Source: Sulfidibacterium sp036244975
GTDB lineage: Bacteria > Bacteroidota > Bacteroidia > Bacteroidales > F082
Assembly (NCBI GenBank): GCA_036244975.1
Contig: BTTE01000004.1
Location: 9,885 to 73,884 of the forward strand
Length of the DNA: 64,000 nucleotides
Reading direction: 5' to 3'
Under the pieces are notes generated by a model. That model was not told where the DNA came from. It did no database searches and was given only the letters and a program-made list of their open reading frames with translations. The translations under genes were made by a program, and so were the position numbers. This document shows, piece after piece, positions 8,736-16,113 of the stretch (positions are counted from its first letter, which is position 1; each line of letters starts with the position of its first letter).

Positions 8736-8743
8736 TACTTTTG
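8736..8743 (+). promoter_or_regulatory. -7 box (TACTTTTG) ahead of the tRNA-like RNA
   Basis: TAnnTTTG ends 15 bases before the 5' end of the structured RNA at 8759. It is placed correctly to drive that RNA and the tRNA-Arg behind it. Confidence 0.5.
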
Positions 8744-8758
8744 CAGCCCGGTATTTCC

Positions 8759-8864
8759 GGCCTCATACCTGCCCGAATGAATTCATTCAGGCGGGGTTCA
8801 AGGAAAGTGGGGGTTTCCTAAACACCGGAACCTGGTTTACCCCAGGCTATCGGAGGTGAGGCTA
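8759..8864 (+). ncRNA. tRNA-Arg-like structured RNA (degenerate tRNA or novel small RNA)
   Basis: The ends carry the same acceptor-stem strands as the functional tRNA-Arg downstream: GGCCTCA (8759-8765), and TGAGGCT plus A (8857-8864). Inside are GTTCAAGG (8796-8803) and the anticodon-loop string GTTTCCTAAAC (8813-8823). Both are identical to the tRNA and similarly spaced (17 versus 20 bases between starts). Three things differ. An almost perfect 28-base hairpin with core GAATGAATTCATTC (8768-8795) sits before the D region. A CCTGG/CCAGG hairpin with a six-base loop replaces the T arm. About ten extra bases precede the 3' acceptor strand. The D stem does not form, and GGAAA/TTTCC is a competing hairpin. 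It is either a decayed duplicate tRNA gene or a tRNA-derived small RNA. Confidence 0.6.
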
Positions 8865-8924
8865 ATGGATATGATACTGCTGTTTTATCAGCAACAATAT
8901 CGTTCTTAACAAGATTATAGTATT

Positions 8925-8996
8925 GGCCTCATAGTTCAAGGGATAGAATAGGAGTTTCCTAAACTCTAGATCCAGGTTCGAGTCCTGGTGAGGCTA
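8925..8996 (+). tRNA. tRNA-Arg (anticodon CCT)
   Basis: 72 bases fold into a complete cloverleaf. The acceptor stem is GGCCTCA/TGAGGCT (one G-U pair). The D stem is GTTC/GAAT with loop AAGGGATA. The anticodon stem GGAGT/ACTCT holds loop TTCCTAA with anticodon CCT. The variable loop has four bases, and the T stem CCAGG/CCTGG encloses TTCGAGT. The discriminator is A and CCA is not encoded. It decodes AGG arginine codons. Confidence 0.93.
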
Positions 8997-9172
8997 CTGA
9001 AAAATTAGCCCTGTTTTTCATCACAGAGGTAATGAATTACCCATAGGCAGAGCCATCGGGGTATCAAAAGGGAGTGTTAGTTTCCGACCCGGAAGGTTGG
9101 GGCATTAAACCATAACCTTCTCGTCCGCCGAAGCGGAACGCGAAGGTGAAATAATAAAATTCCACAAAACAA

Positions 9173-9199
9173 AAAACCCCGCTTAAAAGACGGGGTTTT
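9173..9199 (-). terminator. Intrinsic terminator for the ferredoxin gene
   Basis: AAAACCCCG (9173-9181) and CGGGGTTTT (9191-9199) form a 9-bp stem with a nine-base loop. On the minus strand a T-rich run follows. It lies just after the ferredoxin stop; being A/T-flanked on both sides it may work in both directions. I see no gene in the bases between the tRNA and this hairpin. Confidence 0.8.
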
Positions 9200-9217
9200 A
9201 AAAATTTTCTGTTTTTC

Positions 9218-9388
9218 TTATTCCGGATGAATGGCCTCAACAGGACAAACATCGACACAGGCACCACAATCGGTACACAAATCAGGGTCAATTACATAGA
9301 AATCACCTTCGGTAATTGCCTCAACAGGACATTCATCCAGACAGCTACCACAAGCGGTACACAGATCAGGCTCAATTTTGTATGCCAT
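9218..9388 (-). CDS. 2x[4Fe-4S] ferredoxin
   Basis: 56 residues starting MAYKIEPDLC from the ATG at 9388. Two complete cluster motifs are present: C-T-A-C-G-S-C-L-D-E-C-P and C-T-D-C-G-A-C-V-D-V-C-P, each followed by VEAI, the pattern of clostridial-type ferredoxins. It carries low-potential electrons in the cytoplasm. It lies about 550 bases from, and divergent to, korAB, whose 2-oxoacid oxidoreductase uses such a ferredoxin as electron acceptor, so a functional link is likely. A TAnnTTTG box precedes it and a strong terminator follows. Confidence 0.95.
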   Translation of the reverse strand: MAYKIEPDLCTACGSCLDECPVEAITEGDFYVIDPDLCTDCGACVDVCPVEAIHPE

Positions 9389-9415
9389 AACTCAATTATT
9401 TTAAAATTAACGCGA

Positions 9416-9423
9416 CAAATATA
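9416..9423 (-). promoter_or_regulatory. -7 box (TATATTTG) for the ferredoxin
   Basis: Minus-strand TAnnTTTG, 28 bases before the ferredoxin ATG. Confidence 0.5.
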
Positions 9424-9477
9424 GAACGAATGATTATACAAAAGACAGCAACCCCAAAGAAAAATCAATTTTTAGAA

Positions 9478-9519
9478 AATCTAAATTAAGCTAAAAGGGA
9501 GCTTTTCTGAATTTAGATT
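9478..9519. repeat. Long hairpin beside the MITE-like element
   Basis: AATCTAAATT plus AAGCT (9478-9492) pairs with AGCTT (9500-9504) and AATTTAGATT (9510-9519) around a seven-base loop and a five-base bulge. It lies between the ferredoxin promoter and the mobile element. The role is unknown; the 9424-9907 stretch contains no ORF. Confidence 0.55.
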
Positions 9520-9524
9520 CTTTA

Positions 9525-9761
9525 TAATTTAGGGCCTGCTGAAAAAGTCCGTAGTGCATCAGATACAAGGCCGCAAAGCGAAGCTGTATACTAATACTGC
9601 GAGCCACGGCAACGAAGTAGATGATGTGCTACGGGCTAACTAAACAAAAAATGCAAGAAAATGAACACCTTTTAGTCAAAAACTTTGCACCTGAAGTTAC
9701 TAAGTTTAATATATCTTGTTGATTATCAAGCAATATAGTGTTTTCAGCAGGCCCTAAATTA
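9525..9761. mobile_element. MITE-like element, 237 bp, 21-bp perfect terminal inverted repeats
   Basis: Bases 9525-9545 (core GGGCCTGCTGAAAA) are exactly inverted at 9741-9761. There is no ORF inside. A left-hand inner hairpin pairs CCGTAGTGCATCA (9549-9561) imperfectly with TGATGTGCTACGG (9622-9634), enclosing CAAGGCCGCAAAG and GGCAACGAAG. Long terminal inverted repeats without a coding sequence are the mark of a non-autonomous transposable element mobilised in trans. A target-site duplication is not certain. The family is unassigned. Confidence 0.75.
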
Positions 9762-9907
9762 AAGCCCCCAGCTGCTCTATTATCACAATAACCAAGCGTA
9801 TTATTCTGTATTTTTGTCGGTTATACAAATATCACACGGTTACATATTATCATATCAAGCGTTTAAAAAAAAACCGGCTTGTATGATGACCGGGAAAATA
9901 ATTGATT

Positions 9908-9915
9908 TAATTTTG
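9908..9915 (+). promoter_or_regulatory. korA: -7 box (TAATTTTG) for korAB
   Basis: TAnnTTTG, 25 bases before the korA ATG. Confidence 0.5.
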
Positions 9916-9939
9916 CCCTGATTAATAAAAAGTATTTTT

Positions 9940-11787
9940 ATGACAGCGAAAAAAGATAAAATAGTTGAAATAGAAGAGGCAGTTGTAAGGTTTGCCGGTG
10001 ACTCAGGTGATGGCATGCAGCTAACCGGAAGTCTGTTCTCTGATTCAACGGCCTTTGCAGGTAACGATTTTGCCACTTTTCCGGATTATCCCTCCGAAAT
10101 CAGGGCGCCCCAGGGAACGGTTTCCGGTGTTTCCGGGTTTCAGATTCATTTTGGGCATAAGAACATTCATACCACCGGAGACCTGGCTGATGTGTTGGTA
10201 GCCATGAACCCGGCTTCACTGAAAGCTAACCTGATATGGGTGAAAAAAGATGCCATTATTATTTTAAATGATGATGAATTTACGGAAAAAAATCTCAAAA
10301 GAGCCGGCTTTGACACCAATCCGCTTGAGGATAATTCTTTAACAGGACATCTTTTGGTTCAGGCACCTTTGAGCACGCTGACTAAAGAGGCTGTCAAGGA
10401 TTTAAACATGGACAATAAATCTGTTTTAAAGTCAAAAAACATGTTTGCCCTGGGAATTATCTATTATTTGTTTAACAGGGATTACACCAAGACCTTTACT
10501 TTCTTTGAAACCAGGTTTAAGAAAAATCCGCTGGTTGTTGAAGCCAATAAGAAAGTGTTGGAAGCAGGTTATAACTATGCGGAAACACTGGAGATTTTCA
10601 ATAACACTTACCGGATTGAGAAAGCAAGTCTAAACAAAGGCCATTATCGTAATGTTACCGGAAACCTGGCCACTGCATGGGGACTACTGGCAGCTTCCGA
10701 GCGGTCCGGTCGAAAAATATACCTCGGTTCTTATCCCATAACTCCTGCAACCGACATTTTGCAGGAGCTGGCCAAACACAAACAATTTACCTGTATAACC
10801 CAACAAGCCGAAGATGAGATTGCCGGTGTAGTTTCCGCTATCGGGGCAAGTTTTACAGGCGCCATGGCTGTAACTACGACTTCAGGTCCCGGTTTGTCGT
10901 TGAAAAGCGAAGCCATTGGTCTGGCTGTTATGACCGAACTTCCCCTGGTGATTGTGGATGTGCAACGGGGTGGGCCTTCCACCGGTCTGCCTACCAAGTC
11001 GGAACAATCGGACCTGATGCAGGCTTTGTTTGGTCGCAATGGAGAAGCTCCGGTCATTGTTATGGCTGCTACCGGCGCTGCCGATGCTTTTTATGCTGCC
11101 TATGAAGCTGCCAAACTGGCCATGGAGCATATGACTCCGGTAATTTTGCTAACCGATGGTTTCATTGGTAACGGTTCAGAAGTTTTCAGGATACCGAAAG
11201 TAGCCGACCTTCCGGATATTAATCCTCCCATTGCCGAACCAAACGATCCGGATTACAGACCTTATAAAAGAGATCCTGAAACCCTCGCCCGCAAATGGGC
11301 CATCGCCGGAACCCCCGGATTACGCCATCGGCTGGGCGGGCTGGAAAAAGAAGATATCTCCGGGAACGTTTCTCCCGACCCCTTGAACCACCAAAAAATG
11401 ACCAGCCTGCGTCAGGCTAAAGTGGATAGGGTTGCCAATTATATTCCCAAATTAAAAGTTGACGGCGATGCCGAAAGCGACTTGCTGGTTGTAGGATGGG
11501 GTAGCACTTATGGCGTACTCCTAACAGCAGTAGAAGAACTGAGAGCAGAAGGGAAATCCATCAGCATGGCGCAGTTTAAACACATCATGCCATTGCCCAA
11601 AAATGTTTATGAGGTATTTTCCGGATTTAAGAAAATTATCGTTTGTGAAAACAATATGGGGCAGTTCGCCAATTACTTACGCATGACCCATCCCGAATTT
11701 AAATATGAGCAATACAACAAAGTGCAGGGGTTACCTTTTATGGTGTCGGAACTAAAAACAAAATTTGACACGCTTTTAAACGAATAA
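9940..11787 (+). CDS. korA: 2-oxoglutarate (2-oxoacid):ferredoxin oxidoreductase, alpha subunit with fused gamma domain
   Basis: 615 residues. The first ~190 are the gamma domain (VVRFAGDSGDGMQLTG, FPDYPSEIRAPQG). The pyrimidine-binding alpha domain follows (GSYPITPATDILQEL, TQQAEDEIAGVVSAIGASF, TTTSGPGLSLKSEAIGLAV). The C-terminal part (VVGWGSTYGVL, CENNMGQF) is the usual domain II. With KorB it oxidatively decarboxylates a 2-oxoacid, most likely 2-oxoglutarate, to the acyl-CoA, reducing ferredoxin. Oxygen sensitivity of these enzymes fits an anaerobic host. korB follows after 4 bases, so the two are co-transcribed. Confidence 0.93.
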   Translation: MTAKKDKIVEIEEAVVRFAGDSGDGMQLTGSLFSDSTAFAGNDFATFPDYPSEIRAPQGTVSGVSGFQIHFGHKNIHTTGDLADVLVAMNPASLKANLIWVKKDAIIILNDDEFTEKNLKRAGFDTNPLEDNSLTGHLLVQAPLSTLTKEAVKDLNMDNKSVLKSKNMFALGIIYYLFNRDYTKTFTFFETRFKKNPLVVEANKKVLEAGYNYAETLEIFNNTYRIEKASLNKGHYRNVTGNLATAWGLLAASERSGRKIYLGSYPITPATDILQELAKHKQFTCITQQAEDEIAGVVSAIGASFTGAMAVTTTSGPGLSLKSEAIGLAVMTELPLVIVDVQRGGPSTGLPTKSEQSDLMQALFGRNGEAPVIVMAATGAADAFYAAYEAAKLAMEHMTPVILLTDGFIGNGSEVFRIPKVADLPDINPPIAEPNDPDYRPYKRDPETLARKWAIAGTPGLRHRLGGLEKEDISGNVSPDPLNHQKMTSLRQAKVDRVANYIPKLKVDGDAESDLLVVGWGSTYGVLLTAVEELRAEGKSISMAQFKHIMPLPKNVYEVFSGFKKIIVCENNMGQFANYLRMTHPEFKYEQYNKVQGLPFMVSELKTKFDTLLNE

Positions 11788-11791
11788 AATC

Positions 11792-12835
11792 ATGGAACAA
11801 AAAATAGTGCCTCAGGAATTACAGCTTACAAAACAGGATTTTAAAAGCGATCAAATGGTTAAATGGTGCCCCGGATGCGGCGATCATGCCATTTTAAAGT
11901 CAATAGAAAATGTCTTCCCTTTGGTGGGGCAGAAAAGGGGTTATAAAAAGGAAGAATTCGTGGTTGTTTCCGGTATCGGATGCTCTTCACGTCTTCCTTA
12001 TTATATGAACACATACGGAATCCACGGAATCCACGGTCGTGCTGCCGCCCTCGCTATGGGCATTAAACTCACCAATCCCAGGCTGAGCGTTTGGATGATT
12101 AGTGGTGATGGCGACTCGATGGCTATTGGCGGAAATCATTTCATCCACATTGCCCGACGGAACCCCGACATCAACTATTTGATGTTTAACAATGAAATCT
12201 ACGGGCTAACCAAAGGACAGTATTCACCCACCACTCCCAAAGGACAAAAAACCAAAACTTCCCCGCAGGGATCTTTTGAAACTCCTTTCAATCCCGGAGA
12301 ACTGGTGATAGGCGCCCGCGGAAAATTCTTTGCCCGGGTAGTAGATACCAACCCCAAACTGATGCAACAGGTCTTCCTCGAAGCTGCTTTGCATCACGGC
12401 ACTTCCATAGTCGAAATCCTGCAAAACTGTATTATTTTTAATAATAAAATTCATGTATTGATTACAGGAAGAGAGACCAAAAACGAAAACCAGCTAATTC
12501 TGGAAGCCGGCAAGCCCATGATTTTCGGAAAAGAGAAAAACAAGGGAATTACACTTGACAGAACCCGGTTTAAGGTTGTTACCATTGGCGAAAACGGTAT
12601 CACCGAAGACGACATCCTTGTTCACGATCCTACTACTGAAGATGCCGGTATCCACATGATGCTTGCCAGTATGGCGCCTCCGGAATTTCCGGCTGCTCTC
12701 GGCGTTATCCGCTCGGTGAAAGCCGAAACGCTGGAAGATGCCGTTTGGAATTCAGTTAAACATGAAAAAGAAGTTTCCCCGTATAAAAATGTTGACGACC
12801 TGCTCAACAGTGGAAATACATGGGAAATCGATTAA
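11792..12835 (+). CDS. korB: 2-oxoglutarate (2-oxoacid):ferredoxin oxidoreductase, beta subunit
   Basis: 347 residues. The thiamine-diphosphate binding subunit shows the cluster-binding WCPGCGDH near the N-terminus, SGIGCSSRLPYYM, and the ThDP motif GDGDSMAIGGNHFIH followed by NNEIYGLTKGQYSPTT. The latter string is typical of the 2-oxoglutarate/2-oxoacid beta subunits. It binds ThDP and a [4Fe-4S] cluster and completes the KorAB complex. It lies 4 bases behind korA and is followed by a good terminator, closing a two-gene operon. Confidence 0.93.
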   Translation: MEQKIVPQELQLTKQDFKSDQMVKWCPGCGDHAILKSIENVFPLVGQKRGYKKEEFVVVSGIGCSSRLPYYMNTYGIHGIHGRAAALAMGIKLTNPRLSVWMISGDGDSMAIGGNHFIHIARRNPDINYLMFNNEIYGLTKGQYSPTTPKGQKTKTSPQGSFETPFNPGELVIGARGKFFARVVDTNPKLMQQVFLEAALHHGTSIVEILQNCIIFNNKIHVLITGRETKNENQLILEAGKPMIFGKEKNKGITLDRTRFKVVTIGENGITEDDILVHDPTTEDAGIHMMLASMAPPEFPAALGVIRSVKAETLEDAVWNSVKHEKEVSPYKNVDDLLNSGNTWEID

Positions 12836-12858
12836 TGAATCTCAATTCATTTGAAAAG

Positions 12859-12887
12859 AAAAAAGCTGCTTTCGGGTAGCTTTTTTT
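12859..12887 (+). terminator. Terminator after korAB
   Basis: AAAAAAGCTGC (12859-12869) pairs with GTAGCTTTTTT (12876-12886), followed by T. Standard hairpin and U-tract 24 bases after the korB stop. Confidence 0.8.
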
Positions 12888-12955
12888 GGTTGTGGGCGTA
12901 TTGCGCAGATATTAATCTGTTTTGATGTCTGAATTCATACTTTCACTGCTAAAAA

Positions 12956-13336
12956 TTAACCTTTGACGGCGATGGTTTCTATTTCCACTAACACGCCAAG
13001 CGGAAGCTCTTTCACGGCAAAAGCGGCCCGTGCCGGAGGGTTTTCGGAATAATACTTTCCGTAAACGGCATTCATGGCGGCAAAATTGGCCATGTCGCTC
13101 AGCAGACAGGTAGATTTTATCACATCGGAAAAATCGTAACCGGCCTCATGGAGAATGGCGCCAATGTTTTTCATCACCTGTTCGGTTTGTTCGGTAATGC
13201 CGCCTTCCGTCACTTTTCCGGTTTGCGGATCGATGGCCACCTGTCCCGAAACGAACAGCATGCCGTTGGCTTCCACTGCCTGGCTGTAAGGCCCGATGGC
13301 AGCAGGAGCATCAGGTGTATGAATAATTCTTTTCAT
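12956..13336 (-). CDS. ridA: RidA family reactive-intermediate (enamine/imine) deaminase
   Basis: 126 residues, the family length. The RidA signature is clear: AAIGPYSQAVEANGMLFVSGQ near the start, a Cys in STCLLSDM, and PARAAFAVKELPLGVLVEIE, containing the Arg that binds the substrate carboxylate, at the end. RidA hydrolyses 2-aminoacrylate and related imines released by PLP enzymes, protecting other PLP enzymes. The window carries several PLP enzymes but ridA is monocistronic and convergent with korAB. Confidence 0.95.
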   Translation of the reverse strand: MKRIIHTPDAPAAIGPYSQAVEANGMLFVSGQVAIDPQTGKVTEGGITEQTEQVMKNIGAILHEAGYDFSDVIKSTCLLSDMANFAAMNAVYGKYYSENPPARAAFAVKELPLGVLVEIETIAVKG

Positions 13337-13592
13337 GATTTTGGTGTTTTTTCAAAATTACGAAATATGCCAACAGAAATACATTCCTTTCGAAATTGAG
13401 AATGTAAAATATGTGGGTTTGATGAGAGCTATTATGCAATTTTATTGAAGACATCAAATTGTTTTTCGCTTGCCAAAAACCACAATTCGATTGATAATCA
13501 GTATTTAGAAATATATTTACAAAATTAAGGTAAAATTATGCGTTTATCCTGGAGGAAAAGTAAGTTTCGTCTACACCTGACATTTTCCGGCG

Positions 13593-13600
13593 TATCTTTG
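13593..13600 (+). promoter_or_regulatory. ispG: -7 box (TATCTTTG) for ispG
   Basis: TAnnTTTG, 20 bases before the ispG ATG. The rest of the 13337-13619 gap shows no ORF or hairpin. Confidence 0.5.
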
Positions 13601-13619
13601 TCCACGAAAACACCGTGCC

Positions 13620-15062
13620 ATGTCAACCGTTTATCACAGCCGTGAAATCACCATCGGAAAGCTCCGCCTTGGGGGTCGGCAACCTGTTTTTATCCAAAGC
13701 ATGGCCAACACGCCGACCATGGACACCGAAACCACGGTTGCCCAAATCATCCGTCTGACGGAAGCCGGTTGCGAGCTGGTACGCATTACGGCAGCCAACG
13801 TGAAAGAAGCGGAAAATCTTAAAAATATCCGGAAAGGCCTGCAGAAAATGGGCGTAGACATTCCACTCATTGCAGATATTCATTTTCAACCCAAAGCAGC
13901 AGAGGTTGCCGCCGGAATCGTGGAAAAAGTACGTATCAATCCGGGAAATTATTCCGGTTCACATCACAAAGCAAAAAAATATTCCGAAGCAGCTTACCGC
14001 AAAGAGCTGGATGAAACGGCAAAAAACCTGAAACCGTTGCTGAACATTTGCAAACATCACGGTACTGCTATCCGGATCGGTATCAACCACGGCTCCCTCT
14101 CCGACCGCATTTTGTACAAATACGGCAATACCGCAGAAGGACTGGTAGCTTCGGCCATGGAATTTATCCGGATATGCCGGAAAAATGGTTTTGAAAAGCT
14201 GATTATTTCCTTGAAATCCAGCGATGTACAAACCATGATAGGCGCCAACCGGTTGATGGTACGGGAAATGCAAAAGCAGGGAATGGATTATCCTTTGCAT
14301 CTCGGCGTTACCGAGGCGGGCAACGGAGCTGAAGGCCGGATAAAATCGGCCATGGGCATCGGTACATTGCTGGCCGAAGGCATTGGCGACGCCATCCGTG
14401 TTTCGCTTACAGAAGTTCCTGAAAAGGAAATCCCGGTGGCCCGCCGGCTGGTAGAACTTTATGGAAGGCGAGCCACAAAACCGGATGTAAAGGCAAAGAT
14501 ACAATACCTGAAATCCGGAGAAATACCCGGGCACCAACGTTCGGCTGTGGCTTTTTTTGATGTAACCAAAAACTTTCCGGAGGAAACAGCGGTAATCCTC
14601 CTATCCTATCCCGGACTACAGGCGGAGGACCTGGTGCTTTGTGTACCGGTGGATTTCAACCTCGCTTACGGAAATAAAAAAGCGGATGGTTTGCTTATCG
14701 CAAATGGTCCGTCCGGCGATAACCGGCATCTCAGAGGACTGGCTTTGGAGGTTTTGCAGGCGCGGGGATTACGTTATTCAAAAACTGAATTTGTTGCCTG
14801 TCCTTCCTGCGGACGCACACTTTTCGATATTGAAAAAGTACTGGAAAAAGTAAAAAAACGATTGGGAAATATTAAAGGATTAAAAATTGCCGTGATGGGT
14901 TGTTTGGTGAACGGCCCGGGAGAAATGGCCGGTGCCGATTACGGTTTTGTGGGTGCTGCCCCGGGAAAAGTAAACCTTTACAAAAGTGAGAAAATCCTTT
15001 TCGGAAATCTGCCTGAAGAAGAGGCGCTGGACCGGCTGGAAGAACTGATTCGGGAAAGATAA
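13620..15062 (+). CDS. ispG: 4-hydroxy-3-methylbut-2-enyl-diphosphate synthase
   Basis: 480 residues. The N-terminal TIM barrel (SMANTPTMDTE, ELVRITAANVKEAENL, PLIADIHFQPK, VRINPGNY, GINHGSLSDR, LGVTEAG) runs to about residue 280. The C-terminal [4Fe-4S] domain shows Cys394, Cys397 and Cys428 (CPSCGRTLFD, GCLVNGPGE, with Glu435 as fourth ligand). The enzyme makes HMBPP from MEcPP in the MEP isoprenoid pathway. From memory, Bacteroidota IspG usually carries a large insert domain and exceeds 600 residues. Here only about 110 residues separate barrel and cluster domain, so the insert is strongly reduced. Its stop is immediately adjacent to the stop of the convergent SDR gene. Confidence 0.93.
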   Translation: MSTVYHSREITIGKLRLGGRQPVFIQSMANTPTMDTETTVAQIIRLTEAGCELVRITAANVKEAENLKNIRKGLQKMGVDIPLIADIHFQPKAAEVAAGIVEKVRINPGNYSGSHHKAKKYSEAAYRKELDETAKNLKPLLNICKHHGTAIRIGINHGSLSDRILYKYGNTAEGLVASAMEFIRICRKNGFEKLIISLKSSDVQTMIGANRLMVREMQKQGMDYPLHLGVTEAGNGAEGRIKSAMGIGTLLAEGIGDAIRVSLTEVPEKEIPVARRLVELYGRRATKPDVKAKIQYLKSGEIPGHQRSAVAFFDVTKNFPEETAVILLSYPGLQAEDLVLCVPVDFNLAYGNKKADGLLIANGPSGDNRHLRGLALEVLQARGLRYSKTEFVACPSCGRTLFDIEKVLEKVKKRLGNIKGLKIAVMGCLVNGPGEMAGADYGFVGAAPGKVNLYKSEKILFGNLPEEEALDRLEELIRER

Positions 15063-16070
15063 CTACCTGTATTTCAAAAATATTTCAGCCGTTTTTTCAA
15101 TACTTCCGGCCATGGGAGTAAAATGCATTCCCGTAGCTTTCACAAATTTTTCATTGCTGTAATGGTAGATGCTGTTGGCGGTTCTTGCAGTCTGTTTTGT
15201 TACCAACGGACTTTTTCCTGTAAAGAACGACCCGGCTCTCAGCATGCGCCAGCCCAGCTCACTCAAAAACTTCCCGGCTTTGTATTTAGGTGCTTCTACT
15301 CCCAGCGAACGAGCCATCATGTCAAATGTTTGTTGGTAACTCAGGTTTTCGCCGTTTAGGATAAACCGCTCTCCGGAATACTTTCCTTCCATCAGTAAAA
15401 TCATAGCTTTGGCCACGTCATTCACATCCACGTAACCGTTGACTCCGCGGGTATAAAACTTTAATCCGTTATAAACCGTCTGAAACATTCTTGAGCTGCC
15501 CGTATTAAAATTCCCGGCGCCAAGAATGATAGCGGGGTTTACAATGACAGCCTTGATTCCTTCGGCTATGCCGCGCCATACTTCACGCTCTGCTTCATGC
15601 TTACTGATGGCGTATGAAGAAGCCTTTTGCCCGTTTTTCCATTCGGTCTTTTCAGTAATTACACCTTCTATACCGGCACGCCCCAAAGCGGCCACCGAGC
15701 TCACATAACAAAGTTTTTTAATTTTTTTCTCAAGACAGGCATTCACCACGTTGGCTGTTCCGGCAATATTAGTTTCCAGAATTTCAGCCTCATCCTGGGG
15801 GTCAAAAGAAACCATGGCCGCTGTGTGATACACTTTTTCAATCCCATCCATCGCCTGCAAAAGGGAATCAATATCCAGGATATCTCCTTCTATCCATTCA
15901 ATTCTTGAATAGTATTTTTCCGGTTGTGAAGTGTAAAATGAAAAGATTTTTTCGGTCTGACTAATGGAAGACGTCGCGCGCCGCAACACCCGCACTTTTT
16001 CCTCTTTTTGCGTTAATTGATACAGCAAATGTGCACCTACAAGACCTGTTCCTCCGGTTACTAAAATCAT
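15063..16070 (-). CDS. NAD(P)-dependent epimerase/reductase, extended SDR family
   Basis: 335 residues. The Rossmann motif TGGTGLVGAHLL begins at residue 5, followed by an Arg-rich cofactor loop (VRVLRRA). HTAAMVSF and SSVAALG mark the active-site strand, and the catalytic Y-x-x-x-K is SSYAISKHEAE. The overall look is of the dihydroflavonol-4-reductase-like/NAD-epimerase group, but the substrate is not predictable. It overlaps nothing and converges exactly with ispG. The upstream gene on the same strand is a broken peptidase 43 bases away. Confidence 0.88.
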   Translation of the reverse strand: MILVTGGTGLVGAHLLYQLTQKEEKVRVLRRATSSISQTEKIFSFYTSQPEKYYSRIEWIEGDILDIDSLLQAMDGIEKVYHTAAMVSFDPQDEAEILETNIAGTANVVNACLEKKIKKLCYVSSVAALGRAGIEGVITEKTEWKNGQKASSYAISKHEAEREVWRGIAEGIKAVIVNPAIILGAGNFNTGSSRMFQTVYNGLKFYTRGVNGYVDVNDVAKAMILLMEGKYSGERFILNGENLSYQQTFDMMARSLGVEAPKYKAGKFLSELGWRMLRAGSFFTGKSPLVTKQTARTANSIYHYSNEKFVKATGMHFTPMAGSIEKTAEIFLKYR

Positions 16071-16113
16071 GAAGGCTAAATTAGTTTATTTTATCTTTGG
16101 GAAAAGCGTTCTA

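Noticed and set aside
9064..9291. 75-codon minus-strand frame over the ferredoxin terminator
   Set aside because: It overlaps the real ferredoxin gene in another frame and crosses a strong terminator.
13959..14537. 192-codon minus-strand frame inside ispG
   Set aside because: Antisense to the TIM barrel, with no recognisable protein pattern.
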